Shown: piece after piece, positions 51,188 to 63,970 of the stretch | How the letters are laid out: each line of letters starts with the position of its first letter | Numbering within the stretch: position 1 is the first letter of the stretch | Assembly (NCBI GenBank): GCA_947650365.1 | Contig: CANTAL010000134.1 | Location: forward strand, 124,001 to 188,000 | Direction: 5' to 3' | From: Chamaelirium japonicum | Lineage: Eukaryota; Streptophyta; Magnoliopsida; Liliales; Melanthiaceae | Length of the DNA: 64,000 nt | Position numbers and translations under genes: made by a program | The notes under the pieces: generated by a model | Databases searched by the model: none | What the model saw: only the letters and a program-made list of their open reading frames with translations | Told to the model about the DNA's origin: nothing

Positions 51188-54174
51188 ACGAATTCATTCT
51201 AATTCATTCATATAATCCATTCTAATTCTTTCACACAATCCATTCTAATTCATTCGTACGTTCCATTCTAATTCATTAGCACGATCCATGCTAATTCATT
51301 CGTTCGATCAATTCTAATTCATTAGCACGATCCATTCTAATTCATTCGTACGATCCATTCTAATTCATTTGCACGATCCATTCTAATTCATTCATAGGAA
51401 CCATTCTAATTCATTCATACGATCTATTCTAATTCTTTCACACGAATGTATCCATTCTAATTCATTCGCACGAATGTATCCATTCTAATTCATTCGTATG
51501 ATCCATTCTAATTCATTCGTACGATCCATTCTAATTCATTCGTACGATCCATTCTAATTCATTCATATGATCTATTCTAATTCATTCATATAATTCATTC
51601 TAATTCTTTCACACGATCCATTCTAATTCATTCGCACGATCCATTCTATTTCATTCGCACGATCCATTCTAATTCATTCGAGCAATCTATTCTAATTCAT
51701 TCGTACGATCCATTCTAATTCATTCGTACGATCCATTCTAATTCATTCATACGATCCATTCTAATTCATTCGCACGAATGTATCCATTCTAATTCATTCA
51801 TACGATCCATTCTACTTCATTCGTACTATCCATTCTAATTCACTCATACGATCCATTCTAATTCATTCATACTATCCATTCTAATTCATTTGCACGAATA
51901 TATCCATTCTAATTCACTCGTACGATCCATTCTAATTCCTTCGTACGATCCATTCTAATTCCTTCGTACGATCCATTCTATTTTATTCGTATGATCAATT
52001 CTCATTCCTTCGTACGATCCATTCTAATTCCTTCGTATCTATTCTAATTCACTCATACGATCCATTCTAATTCATTCGTACGATCCATTCTAATTCATTC
52101 ATACAATCCATTCTAATTCATTCGCACGAATGTATCCATTCTAGTCCATTCGTACGATCCATTCTAATTCATTCGTACGATCCATTCTAATTCGTTTCCA
52201 TGAATGTAACCATTCTAAGTCATTCATTTGATCCTTTCTAATTCATTCATACGATCCATTCTAATTCATTCGTACGATCCATTCTAATTCATTCGCACGA
52301 ATGTATCCATTCTAGTTCATTCGTACGATCCATTCTAATTCATTCGTATGATCCATTCTAATTCATTCGCACGATCCATTCTAATTCATTCGTACGATCC
52401 ATTCTAATTCATTCATACGATCCATTCTAATTCATTCGTACGATCCATTCTAATTCATTCGCACAAATGTATCCATTCTAATTCATTCGTACGATCCATT
52501 CTAATTCATTCACACGATCCATTCTAATTCATTCTAATTCATTCGTCCGATCCATTCTAATTCATTCGTACGATCCATTCTTACTCATTCGTATGATCCA
52601 TTCTAATTCATTCGTACGATCCATTATATTTCATTCGCACGAATGTAACCATTCTAATTCATTCGTACGATCCATTCTAATTCATTCGCACAAATGTATC
52701 CATTCTAATTCATTCGTACGATCCATTCTAATTCATTCGCACGATCCGTTCTAATTCATTCGTACGATCCATTCTAATTCTTTCACGCGATCCATTCTAA
52801 TTCATTCGTACGATCCATTATAATTCATTCGCACGATCCATTCTAATTCATTCATAGGATCCATTCTAATTCCTTCATACGATCTATTCTAATTCTTTCG
52901 CACAAATGTATCCATTCTAATTCATTCGCACGAATGTATCCATTCTAATTCATTCGCACGAATGTATCCATTCTAATTCATTCGTGTGATCCATTCTATT
53001 TCATTCGTATGATCCATTCTAGTTCATTCGTACGATCCATTCTAATTCATTCGTACGATCCATTCTAATTCATTCGTATGATCCATTCTAATTAATTCGT
53101 ATGATCCATTCTAATTCATTCGTACGATCCATTCTAATTCATTCATACAATCCATTCTTATTCATTCGCACGAATGTTTCCATTCTAATTAATTCATACG
53201 ATCCATTCTTATTCATTCGTATGATCCATTCTTATTCATTCGCACGATCCAGTCTAATAGATTCGCACGATCCATTCTAATTCATTCGCACGAATGTATC
53301 CATTCTAATTCATTCGTACGATCCATTCTAATTCATTAATATGATCCATTCTAATTCATTCGTACGATCCATTCTCATTCATATGCACAAAGGTATCCAT
53401 TCTAATCCATTCGTAGGATCCATTCTAATCCATTCGTACGATCCATTCTAATTCATTCGTACGATCCATTCTAATTCATTCGTACGATCCATTCTAATTC
53501 ATTCGTACGATCCATTCTAATTCATTCGTACGATCCATTCTAATTCATTCATAAGATCCATTCTAATTCATTCGTACGATCCATTCTAATTCATTCGTAC
53601 GATCCATTTTAATTCATTCGCACGAATGTATCCATTCTAGTTCATTCGTACGATCCATTCTAATTCATTCGTACGATCCATTCTAATTCATTCGTACGAT
53701 ACATTCTCATTCATTCGTATGATCCATTCTAATTAATTCGTATGATCCATTCTTATTCATTCGTGCGATCCATTCTAATTCATTCATACAATCCATTCTA
53801 ATTCATTCGTACGATCCATTCTAATTCACTCATACGATCCATTCTAATACATTCATACGATCCATTCTAATTCATTTGCACGAATATATCCATTCTAATT
53901 CATTCGTACGATCCATTCTAATTCCTTCATACGATCCATTCTAATTCATTCGTACGATCCATTCTAATTCATTCGTACGATCCATTCTAATTCATTTATA
54001 CGATCTATTCTAATTCATTCATACAATCCATTCTAATTCTTTCACACGATCCATTCTAATTCATTCGTACGATCCATTCTAATTCATTCGTACAATCCAT
54101 TCTATTTCATTCGTACGATCCATTCTTACTCATTCGTATGATCCATTCTAATTCATTCGCACGAATGTATCCAT
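51188..54174 (+). repeat. Plus-orientation block 61 (longest block)
   Basis: About 3 kb from J6 to J8. It enters the 1.9-kb tandem from about 52.5 kb. CTACTTC and CCTTCG units at 51.8-52.1 kb are shared with 22.8-23.0 and 63.5-63.8 kb. Confidence 0.95.
54007..54144 (+). repeat. 138-bp six-unit cassette, plus example
   Basis: Six 23-bp units in fixed order, marked by CATACAATCC, CTTTCACACG, GTACGATCC, GTACAATCC, CTATTTC, then CTTACTC with GTATGATCC. Exactly 138 bp. Further copies include 63833-63970, and it often lies just before a plus-to-minus switch. Confidence 0.92.
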
Positions 54175-54343
54175 AATGGATCATACGAATGAGTAATAAT
54201 GGATCGTACGAATGAAATAGAATGGATTGTGCGAATAAATTAGAATGGACCGTACGAATGAATTAGACGTACGAATGAATTAGAATGGATACATTCGTGC
54301 GAATAAATTAGAATGGATCATACGAATGAGTAAGAATGGATCG
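54175..54343 (-). repeat. Minus-orientation block 62 (169 bp, J8 to J9)
   Basis: Starts with GAGTAAG and AAATAG units. A deletion leaves AATTAGACGTACG near 54265. Its copy is block 64. Confidence 0.94.
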
Positions 54344-56031
54344 TCATTCTAATTCATTCGTATGATCCATTCTAATTCATTTGTATCTATTCTATTTCAT
54401 TCGCACGATCCATTCTAATTCATTCGCGCAATCTATTCTAATTCATTCGTACGATCCATTCTAATTCATTTGTACGATCCATTCTTACTCATTCGTATGA
54501 TCCATTCTAATTCATTCGTACGATCCATTATATTTCATTCGCACGAATGTAACCATTCTAATTCATTCGTACGATCCATTCTAATTCATTCGCACAAATG
54601 TATCCATTCTAATTCATTCGTACGATCCATTCTAATTCATTCGCACGATCCGTTCTAATTCATTCGTACGATCCATTCTAATTCTTTCACACGATCCATT
54701 CTAGTTCATTCGTACGATCCATTCTAATTCATTCATAGGATCCATTCTAATTCATTCATACGATCTATTCTAATTCTTTCGCACAAATGTATCCATTCTA
54801 ATTCATTCGCACGAATGTATCCATTCTAATTCATTCGCACGAATGTATCCATTCTAATTCATTCGTGTGATCCATTCTATTTCATTCGTATGATCCATTC
54901 TAGTTCATTCGTACGATCCATTCTAATTCATTCGTACGATCCATTCTAATTAATTCGTATGATCCATTCTAATTCATTCGTACGATCCATTCTAATTCAT
55001 TCGTACGATCCATTCTAATTCATTCATACAATCCATTCTTATTCATTCGCACGAATGTTTCCATTCTAATTAATTCATACGATCCATTCTTATTCATTCG
55101 TATGATCCATTCTTATTCATTCGCACGATCCAGTCTAATGGATTCGCACGATCCATTCTAATTCATTCGCACGAATGTATCCATTCTAATTCATTCGTAC
55201 GATCCATTCTAATTCATTAATATGATCCATTCTAATTCATTCGTACGATCCATTCTCATTCATATGCACAAAGGTATCCATTCTAATCCATTCGTAGGAT
55301 CCATTCTAATCCATTCGTACGATCCATTCTAATTCATTCGTACGATCCATTCTAATTCATTCGTACGATCCATTCTAATTCATTCGTACGATCCATTCTA
55401 ATTCATTCATAAGATCCATTCTAATTCATTCGTACGATCCATTCTAATTCATTCGTACGATCCATTCTAATTCATTCGCACGAATGTATCCGTTCTAGTT
55501 CATTCGTACGATCCATTCTAATTCATTCGTACGATCCATTCTAATTCATTCGTACGATCCATTCTCATTCATTCGTATGATCCATTCTAATTAATTCGTA
55601 TGATCCATTCTAATTCATTCGTGGATCCATTCTAATTCATTCATACAATCCATTCTAATTCATTCGTACGATCCATTCTAATTCACTCATACGATCCATT
55701 CTAATACATTCATACGATCCATTCTAATTCATTTGCACGAATATATCCATTCTAATTCATTCGTACGATCCATTCTAATTCCTTCGTACGATCCATTCTA
55801 ATTCATTCGTACGATCCATTCTAATTCATTCGTACGATCCATTCTAATTCATTCATACGATCCATTCTAATTCATTCATACAATCCATTCTAATTCTTTC
55901 ACACGATCCATTCTAATTCATTCGTACGATCCATTCTAATTCATTCGTACAATCCATTCTATTTCATTCGTACGATCCATTCTTACTCATTCGTATGATC
56001 CATTCTAATTCATTCGCATGAATGTATCCAT
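54344..56031 (+). repeat. Plus-orientation block 63
   Basis: Second copy of the 1.9-kb tandem, J9 to J8. Confidence 0.95.
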
Positions 56032-56199
56032 AATGGATCATACGAATGAGTAAGAATGGATCGTACGAATGAAATAGAATGGATTGTGCGAATAAATTAG
56101 AATGGACCGTACGAATGAATTAGACGTACGAATGAATTAGAATGGTTACATTTGTGCGAATAAATTAGAATGGATCATACGAATGAGTAAGAATGGATC
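56032..56199 (-). repeat. Minus-orientation block 64 (168 bp, J8 to J9)
   Basis: Copy of block 62 with the same AATTAGACGTACG deletion, which places that deletion before the duplication. Confidence 0.94.
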
Positions 56200-58194
56200 G
56201 TCATTCTAATTCATTCGTATGATCCATTCTAATTCATTTGTATCTATTCTATTTCATTCGCACGATCCATTCTAATTCATTCGCGCAATCTATTCTAATT
56301 CATTCGTACGATCCATTCTAATTCATTCGTACGATCCATTCTAATTCATTCATATGATCCATTCTAATTCATTCGCACGAATGTATCCATTCTAATTCAT
56401 TCATACGATCCATTCTACTTCATTCGTATTATCCGTTCTAATTCACTCATACGATCCATTCTAATTCATTCATACGATCCATTCTAATTTATTTGCACGA
56501 ATATATCCATTCTAATTCATTCGTACGATCCATTCTAATTCCTTCGTATGATCCATTCTAATTCCTTCGTACGATCCATTCTATTTCATTCGTATGATCC
56601 ATTCTAATTCATTCGCACGAATGTATCCATTCTAATCTATTCGTACGATCCATTCTAATTCATTAGCACGATCCATTCTAATTTATTCATAGGATCCATT
56701 CTAATTCATTCATACGATCTATTCTAATTCTTTCGCACGAATGTATCCATTCTAATTCATTCGCACGAATGTATACATTCTAATTCATTCGTACGATCCA
56801 TTCTATTTCATTCATACGATCTATTCTAGTTCATTCGTACGATCCATTCTAATTCATTCGTACGATCCATTCTAATTCATTCGTATGATCCATTCTAATT
56901 AATTCGTATGATCCATTCTAATTCATTCGTACGATCAATTCTAATTCATTCATACAATCCATTCTAATTCATTCGCACAAATGTATCCATTCTAATTAAT
57001 TCATACGATCCATTCTAATTCATTCGTATGATCCATTCTTATTCATTCGCACGATCCAGTCTAATAGATTCGCACGATCTATTCTAATTCATTCGCACGA
57101 ATGTATCCATTCTAATTCATTCGTACGATCCATTCTAATTCATTAATATGATCCATTCTAATTCATTCGTACGATCCATTCTAATTCATATGCACAGAGG
57201 TATCCATTCTAATCCATTCGTAGGATCCATTCTAATCCATTCATACGATCCATTCTAATCCATTCGTACGATCCATTCTAAATCATTTGTACGATCCATT
57301 CTAATTCATTCGTACGATCCATTCTAATTCATTCGTACGATCCATTCTAATTCATTCATAAGATCCATTCTAATTCATTCGTACGATCCATTCTAATTCA
57401 TTCGTACGATCCATTCTAATTCATTCGCACGAATGTATCCATTCTAGTTCATTCGTACGATCCATTCTAATTCATTCATATGATCCATTCTCATTCATTC
57501 GTATGATCCATTCTAATTAATTCGTATGATCCATTCTAATTCATTCGTGCGATCCATTCTAATTCATTCATACAATCCATTCTAATTCATTCGTACGATC
57601 CATTCTAATTCACTCATACGATCCATTCTAATACATTCATACGATCCATTCTAATTCATTTGCACGAATATATCCATTCTAATTCATTCGTACGATCCCT
57701 TCTAATTCCTTCGTACGATCCATTCTAATTTATTCGTACGATCTATTCTAATTCATTCGTACGATCCATTCTAATTCATTCGTACGATCCATTCTAATTC
57801 CTTCGTACGATCCATTCTAATTCATTCATACGATCCATTCTAATTCATTCGTACGATCTATTCTAATTCATTCGTAGGATCCATTCTAATTCATTCGTAC
57901 AATCTATTCTATTTCATTCGTACGATCCATTCTTACTCATTCGTATGATCCATTCTAATTCATTCGGACGAATGTATCCATTATAATTTATTCGTACGAT
58001 CCATTCTAATTCATTCGTACGATCCATTCTAATTCATTCATACGATCCATTCTAATTCATTCGTCCGATCCATTCTAATTCATTCGCACGAATGTATCCA
58101 TTCTAATTCATTCGTACTGTCCATTCTAATTCATTCGCACAATCCATTCTATTTCATTCGTACGATCTATTCTTACTCATTCGTATGATCCATT
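56200..58194 (+). repeat. Plus-orientation block 65
   Basis: Holds the third, incomplete tandem copy. Near 57.87 kb it passes into a J2-block-like sequence (CGTAGGATCC, GTACAATC, CTATTTC, CTTACTC) and ends at J1. Confidence 0.95.
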
Positions 58195-58545
58195 ATGGAT
58201 ACATTCGTGCGAATGAATTAGAATGGATCATACGAATGAGTAAGAATGGATCGTACGAATGAAATAGAATGGATTGTGTGAAAGAATTAGAATGGATCGT
58301 ACGAATGAATTAGAATGGATCGTATGAAAGAATTAGAATGGATTGTATGAATGAATCAGAATAGATCGTATGAATGAATTAGAATGGATCGTACGAATGA
58401 ATTAGAATAGATCGTACGAATGAACTAGAATGGAAACATTCATGCGAATGAATTAGAATGGATCGTACGAATGAATTAGAATGGATCATACGAATGAATT
58501 AGAATGGATCTTATGAATGAATTAGAATGGATCGTACGAATGCAG
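58195..58545 (-). repeat. Minus-orientation block 66
   Basis: J1 to J14. From CATACGAATGAG at 58229 it is repeated 2,430 bp further on. Confidence 0.94.
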
Positions 58546-58952
58546 GATCCATGCTAATTCATTCGTTCGATCAATTCTAATTCATTAGCACGATCCATTC
58601 TAATTCATTCGTACGATCCATTCTAGTTCATTCGCACGATCCATTCTAATTCATTCGTACGATCCATTCTAATTCTTTCACACGATCCATTCTAATTCAT
58701 TCGTATGATCCATTCTAATTCATTCGTACGATCTATTCTAATTCATTCGTACGATCCATTCTAATTCATTCGTACGATCCATTCTAATTCATTCATACAA
58801 TCCATTCTAATTCTTTCACACGATCCATTCTAATTCATTCGTATGATCCATTCTAATTCATTCGTGCAATCCATTCTATTTCATTCGTACGATCCATTCT
58901 TACTCATTCGTACGATCCATTTTAATTCATTCACACGAATGTATCCATTCGT
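58546..58952 (+). repeat. Plus-orientation block 67 (J14 to J7)
   Basis: Begins GATCCATGC then GTTCGATCAATTC. Ends with a 138-bp-type cassette and a 28-mer. Confidence 0.95.
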
Positions 58953-59748
58953 ACGAATGAATTAGAATAGATTGTACGAATGAATTAGAATGGATCGTAC
59001 GAATGAATTAGAATGAATCGTATGAATGAATTAGAATGGATTGTACGAATGAATTAGAATGGATCGTGCGAATGAATTAGAATGGATCATACGAATGAAT
59101 TAGAATGGATCGTACGAATGAACTAGAATGGTTACATTCGTGCGAATGAATTAGAATGGATCGTACGAATGAATTAGAATGGATCGTACGAATGAATTAG
59201 AATGGATCATACGAATGAATTAGAATGGATCATACGAATGAGTAAGAATGGATCGTACAAATGAAATAGAATGGATTGTACGAATGAATTAGAATGGATC
59301 GTACGAATGAATTAGAATGGATCGTGTGAAAGAATTAAAATGGATTGTATGAATGAATTAGAATGGATGATATGAATGAATTAGAATGGATCGTGCGAAT
59401 GAATTCGAATGGATCGTACGAATGAATTAGAATGGATCGTACGAATGAATTAGAATGGATACATTCGTGCGAATGAATTAGAATGGATACATTCGTGCGA
59501 AAGAATTAGAATAGATCGTATGAATGAATTAGAATGGATCCAATGAATGAATTAGAATGGATCGTGCGATTGAATTAGAATGGATCGTACGAATGAATTA
59601 GAATGGATCGTGCTAATGAATTAGAATTGATCGAACCAATGAATTAGCATGGATCGTGCTAATGAATTAGAATGGAACGTACGAATGAATTAGAATGGAT
59701 CGTGTGAAAGAATTAGAATGGATTGTATGAATGAATTAGAATGAATTC
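58953..59748 (-). repeat. Minus-orientation block 68
   Basis: J7 to J2 (GAATTCGTAAG). The end carries the GTGCTAATG, ATCGAACC, TTAGCATGG series. Confidence 0.94.
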
Positions 59749-60100
59749 GTAAGATCCATTCGAATTCATTCGCACGATCCATTCTAATTCATTCATACGA
59801 TCCATTCTAATTCATTCATACAATCCATTCTAATTCTTTCACACGATCCATTCTAATTCATTCGTAGGATCCATTCTAATTCATTCGTACAATCTATTCT
59901 ATTTCATTCGTACGATCCATTCTTACTCATTCGTATGATCCATTCTAATTCATTCGGACGAATGTATCCATTCTAATTCATTCGTACGATCCATTCTAAT
60001 CCATTAATATGATCCATTCTAATTCATTCGTACGATCCATTCTAATTCATATGCACAAAGTTATCCATTCTAATTCATTCGCACGATCCATTCTAATTCA
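59749..60100 (+). repeat. Plus-orientation block 69
   Basis: Starts at J2. CATATGCACAAAG lies near 60050. It ends at AATTCAGGATCGTACG, the exact reverse complement of the J11 junction. Confidence 0.95.
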
Positions 60101-60972
60101 GGATCGTACGAATGAATTAGAATGGATACATTCGTGCGAATGAATTAGAATGGATCGTACGAATGAATTAGAATGGATCGTGCGAATGAATTAGAATGGA
60201 TCGTACGAATGAATTAGAATGGATCGTACGAATGAACTAGAATGGATACATTCGTGCGAATGAATTAGAATGGATCGTACGAATGAATTAGATTGGATCG
60301 TACGAATGAATTAGAATGGATCTTACGAATGAATTAGAATGGATCGTACGAATGAATTAGAATGGATCGTACGAATGAATTAGAATGGATCTTACGAATG
60401 AATTAGAATGGATCGTACGAATAAATTAGAATGGATCGTATGAATGGTTTAGAATGGATACATTCGTGCGAATGAATTAGAATGGATCGGACGAATGAAT
60501 TAGAATGGATCGTACGAATGAATTAGAATAGATCAAATGAATGAATTAGAATGGTTACATTCATGCGAATGAATTAGAATGGATCGTACGAATGGATTAG
60601 AATGGATCGTACGAATGGATTAGAATGGATACATTCGTGCGAATGAATTAGAATGGATCATACGAATGAGTAAGAATGGATCGTACGAATGAAATAGAAT
60701 GGATTGTGCGAATGAATTAGAATGGATCGTACGAATGAATTAGAATGGATCGTGTGAAATAATTAGAATGGATTGTATGAATGAATTAGAATAGATCGTA
60801 TGAATGAATTAGAATGGATCATACGAATGAATTAGAATGGATCGTACGAATGAACTAGAATGGATACATTCGTGCGAATCAATTAGAATGGATCGTACGA
60901 ATGAATTAGAATGGATCGTACGAATAAATTAGAATGGATATTACGAATGAATTAGAATGGATCGTACGAATG
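60101..60972 (-). repeat. Minus-orientation block 70
   Basis: Entered through inverted J11. The first 300 bp follow the variant order of 20.4-20.9 kb (GAACTAG, ATCTTACG, ATCGGACG). The second half is the 2,430-bp duplicate of block 66. Confidence 0.94.
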
Positions 60973-61382
60973 CACGATCCATGCTAATTCATTCGTTCGA
61001 TCAATTCTAATTCATTAGCACGATCCATTCTAATTAACTCGTACGATCCATTTTAATTCATTCGCACGATCCATTCTAATTCATTCGTACGATCCATTCT
61101 AATTCTTTCACACGATCCATTCTAATTCATTCGTACGATCCATTCTAATTCATTCGTACGATCTATTCTAATTCATTCGTACGATCCATTCTAATTCATT
61201 TGTACGATCCATTCTAATTCATTCATACAATCCATTCTAATTATTTCACACGATCCATTCTAATTCATTCGTACGATCCATTCTAATTCATTCGTGCAAT
61301 CCATTCTGTTTCATTCGTACGATCCATTCTTACTCATTCGTACGATCCATTCTAATTCATTCACACGAATGTATCCATTCGT
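60973..61382 (+). repeat. Plus-orientation block 71 (J14 to J7)
   Basis: Duplicate of block 67 with a length difference of no more than a few bases. Confidence 0.95.
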
Positions 61383-62040
61383 ACGAATGAATTAGAATAG
61401 ATTGTACGAATGAATTAGAATGGATCATACGAATGAATTAGAATGGATCGTACGAAGGAATTAGAATGGATCGTACGAATGAATTAGAATGGATCGTACG
61501 AATGAATTAGAATAGATCGTACGAATAAATTAGAATGGATCGTACGAAGGAATTAGAATGGATCGTACGAATGAATTAGAATGGATATATTCGTGCAAAT
61601 GAATTAGAATGGATCGTATGAATGTATTAGAATGGATCGTATGAGTGAATTAGAATGGATCGTACGAATGAATTAGAATGGATTGTATGAATGAATTAGA
61701 ATGGATCGTACGAATGAATTAGAATGGATCGTGCAAATGAATTAGAATGGATCGTACGAATCAATTAGAATGGATGGATCGTGCGAATGAATTAGAATGG
61801 ATCGTACGAATAAATTAGAATGGATACATTCGTCCGAATGAATTAGAATGGATCATACGAATGAGTAAGAATGGATCGTACGAATGAAATAAAAAAGATT
61901 GTACGAATGAATTAGAATGGATCCTACGAATGAATTAGAATGGATCGTGTGAAAGAATTAGAATGGATTGTATGAATGAATTAGAATGGATCGTATGAAT
62001 GAATTAGAATGGATTGTGCGAATGAATTCGAATGGATTGT
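61383..62040 (-). repeat. Minus-orientation block 72
   Basis: J7 to J16. Contains a local slip (GGATGGATCGTGCG near 61771) and ends with a GAATTCG unit. Confidence 0.94.
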
Positions 62041-62379
62041 ACGATCCATTCTAATTCATTCATACAATCCATTCTAATTCATTCGCACGAATGTATCCAT
62101 TCTAATCCATTCGTACGATCCATTCTAATCCATTCGTACGATCCATTCTAATTCATTCGCATGAATGTAACCATTCTAATTCATTCATTTGATCCATTCT
62201 AATTCATTCGTACGATCCATTCTAATTCATTCGTCCGATCTATTTTAATTCATTCGCACGAATGTATCCATTCTAATTCATTCGTACGATCCATTCTAAT
62301 TCATTCATACGATCCATTCTAATTCATTCGTAAGATCCATTCTAATTCATTCCCACGATCCATTCTAATTCATTCGTAC

Positions 62380-62990
62380 GATCTATTCCAATTCATTCGC
62401 ACGAATGTAACCATTCTAATTCATTCATACGATTCATTCTAATTCATTCGTATGAGCTATTCTAATTCATTCGTACAATCCATTCTAATTCATTCGTACG
62501 ATCCATTGTAATTCATTCATACAATCCATTTAGATTCATTCACACAAATGTATCCATTCAAATTCATTCGTACGATCCAGTCTAATTCATTCGTACGATC
62601 CATTCTAATTCATTCACACGAATATATCCATTCTAATTCTTTCATACGATGCATTCTAATTCATTCGTACGATCCATTCTAATTCATTCTCACAAATGTA
62701 TCCATTCTAATTCTTTCGTACGATCCATTCTAATTCATTCCTACGATCTATTCTAATTCATTCGCTCGAATGTATCCATTTTAATTCATTCATACGATCC
62801 ATTCTAATTCATTCGTACGATCTAATTCATTCGTACGATCCATTCTAATTCATTCGTACGATCGATTCTAATTCATTCGCACTATCCATTCTAATTCATT
62901 CGTACGATCCATTCTAATTCATTCGTATGATCCATTCTAATTTATTCGTTCAAATATATCCATTCTAATTCATTCGTACGATCCATTCTA
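62380..62990 (+). repeat. Segment duplicated from 6.78-7.39 kb
   Basis: Same ordered rare variants as the left copy, including the shortened unit GTACGATCTAATTC near 62817. Sharing an internal deletion makes independent origin unlikely. Confidence 0.88.
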
Positions 62991-63832
62991 ATTCATTCGC
63001 ATGATCCATTCTAATTCATTCGCAGGAATGTATCCATTCTAATTCATTTGCACGATCCATTCTAATTCATTCCTATGATCTATTCTAATTCATTCGTACG
63101 ATCCATTCTAATTCATTCTAATTCATTCGTACGATCCATTCTACGATCCATTCTAATTCATTCGTATATTCCATTCTAATTCATTAGCACGATCCATGCT
63201 AATGAATTAGAATGGATCGTACGATCCAATCTAATTCATTCATACGATCCATTCTTACTCATTCGTATGATCCATTCTAATTCAATCGTACGATCCATTC
63301 TAATTCATTCGTACGATCCATTCTAATTCCTTCGTACGATCCATTCTAATTCATTCGTACGATCCATTCTAATTCATTTGTACGATCCATTCTAATTTCT
63401 TCGTACGATCCATTCTAATTCATTCGTACGATCAATTCTAATTCATTCGCACAATCTATTCTAATTCATTCATACGATCCATTCTAATTCATTCGCACGA
63501 ACATATCCATTCTAATTCATTCATACGATCCATTCTACTTCATTCGTACTATCCGTTCTAATTCACTCATACGATCCATTCTAATTCATTCATACGATCC
63601 ATTCTAATTCATTTGCACGAATTTATCCATTCTAATTCATTCGTACGATCCATTCTAATTCCTTCGTACGATCCATTCTAATTCCTTCGTACGATCCATT
63701 CTAATTCCTTCGTACGATCCATTCTATTTCATTCGTATGATCCATGCTAATTCCTTCGTACGATCCATTCTAATTCCTTCGTATCCATTCTAATTCACTC
63801 ATACGATCCATTCTAATTCATTCGTACGATCC

Positions 63833-63970
63833 ATTCTAATTCATTCATACAATCCATTCTAATTCCTTCACACGATCTATTCTAATTCATTCAAACGATC
63901 CATTCTAATTCATTCGCACAATTCATTCTATTTCATTCGTACGATCCATTCTTACTCATTCGTATGATCC
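63833..63970 (+). repeat. 138-bp six-unit cassette near the right edge
   Basis: Same order of units, with CCTTCACACG, TTCAAACG and CACAATTC substitutions. The length is still exactly 138 bp. It is followed by a 28-mer that runs to the window end. Confidence 0.9.

Larger units (their letters stand above)
52570..57850. repeat. Three tandem copies of a 1.88-1.93 kb higher-order repeat
   Basis: AGGTATCC after CATATGCACA lies at 53391, 55272 and 57198, giving spacings of 1,881 and 1,926 bp. The GAATGTTTCC landmark lies at 53172 and 55053 (1,881). J8 lies at 54175 and 56032 (1,857). CCATTATATTTC lies at 52621 and 54525 (1,904). The differences fit the gain or loss of whole units. The third copy lacks the J8-J9 minus insert and the GAATGTTTCC variant. 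The 62-codon frame at 54470-54658 lies in copy two. Confidence 0.9.
58229..61470. repeat. 2,430-bp spaced duplication across two switches
   Basis: CATACGAATGAG (58229 and 60659), J14 (58551 and 60981 at ATGCTAATTC) and J7 (58951 and 61381) are all exactly 2,430 bp apart. Similarity covers about 58.2-59.0 and 60.6-61.5 kb. The material between is of other origin. Confidence 0.9.

Noticed and set aside
54470-54658. 62-codon open frame
   Set aside because: It lies in a tandem copy of the 1.9-kb repeat and is explained by TAA-less variants.
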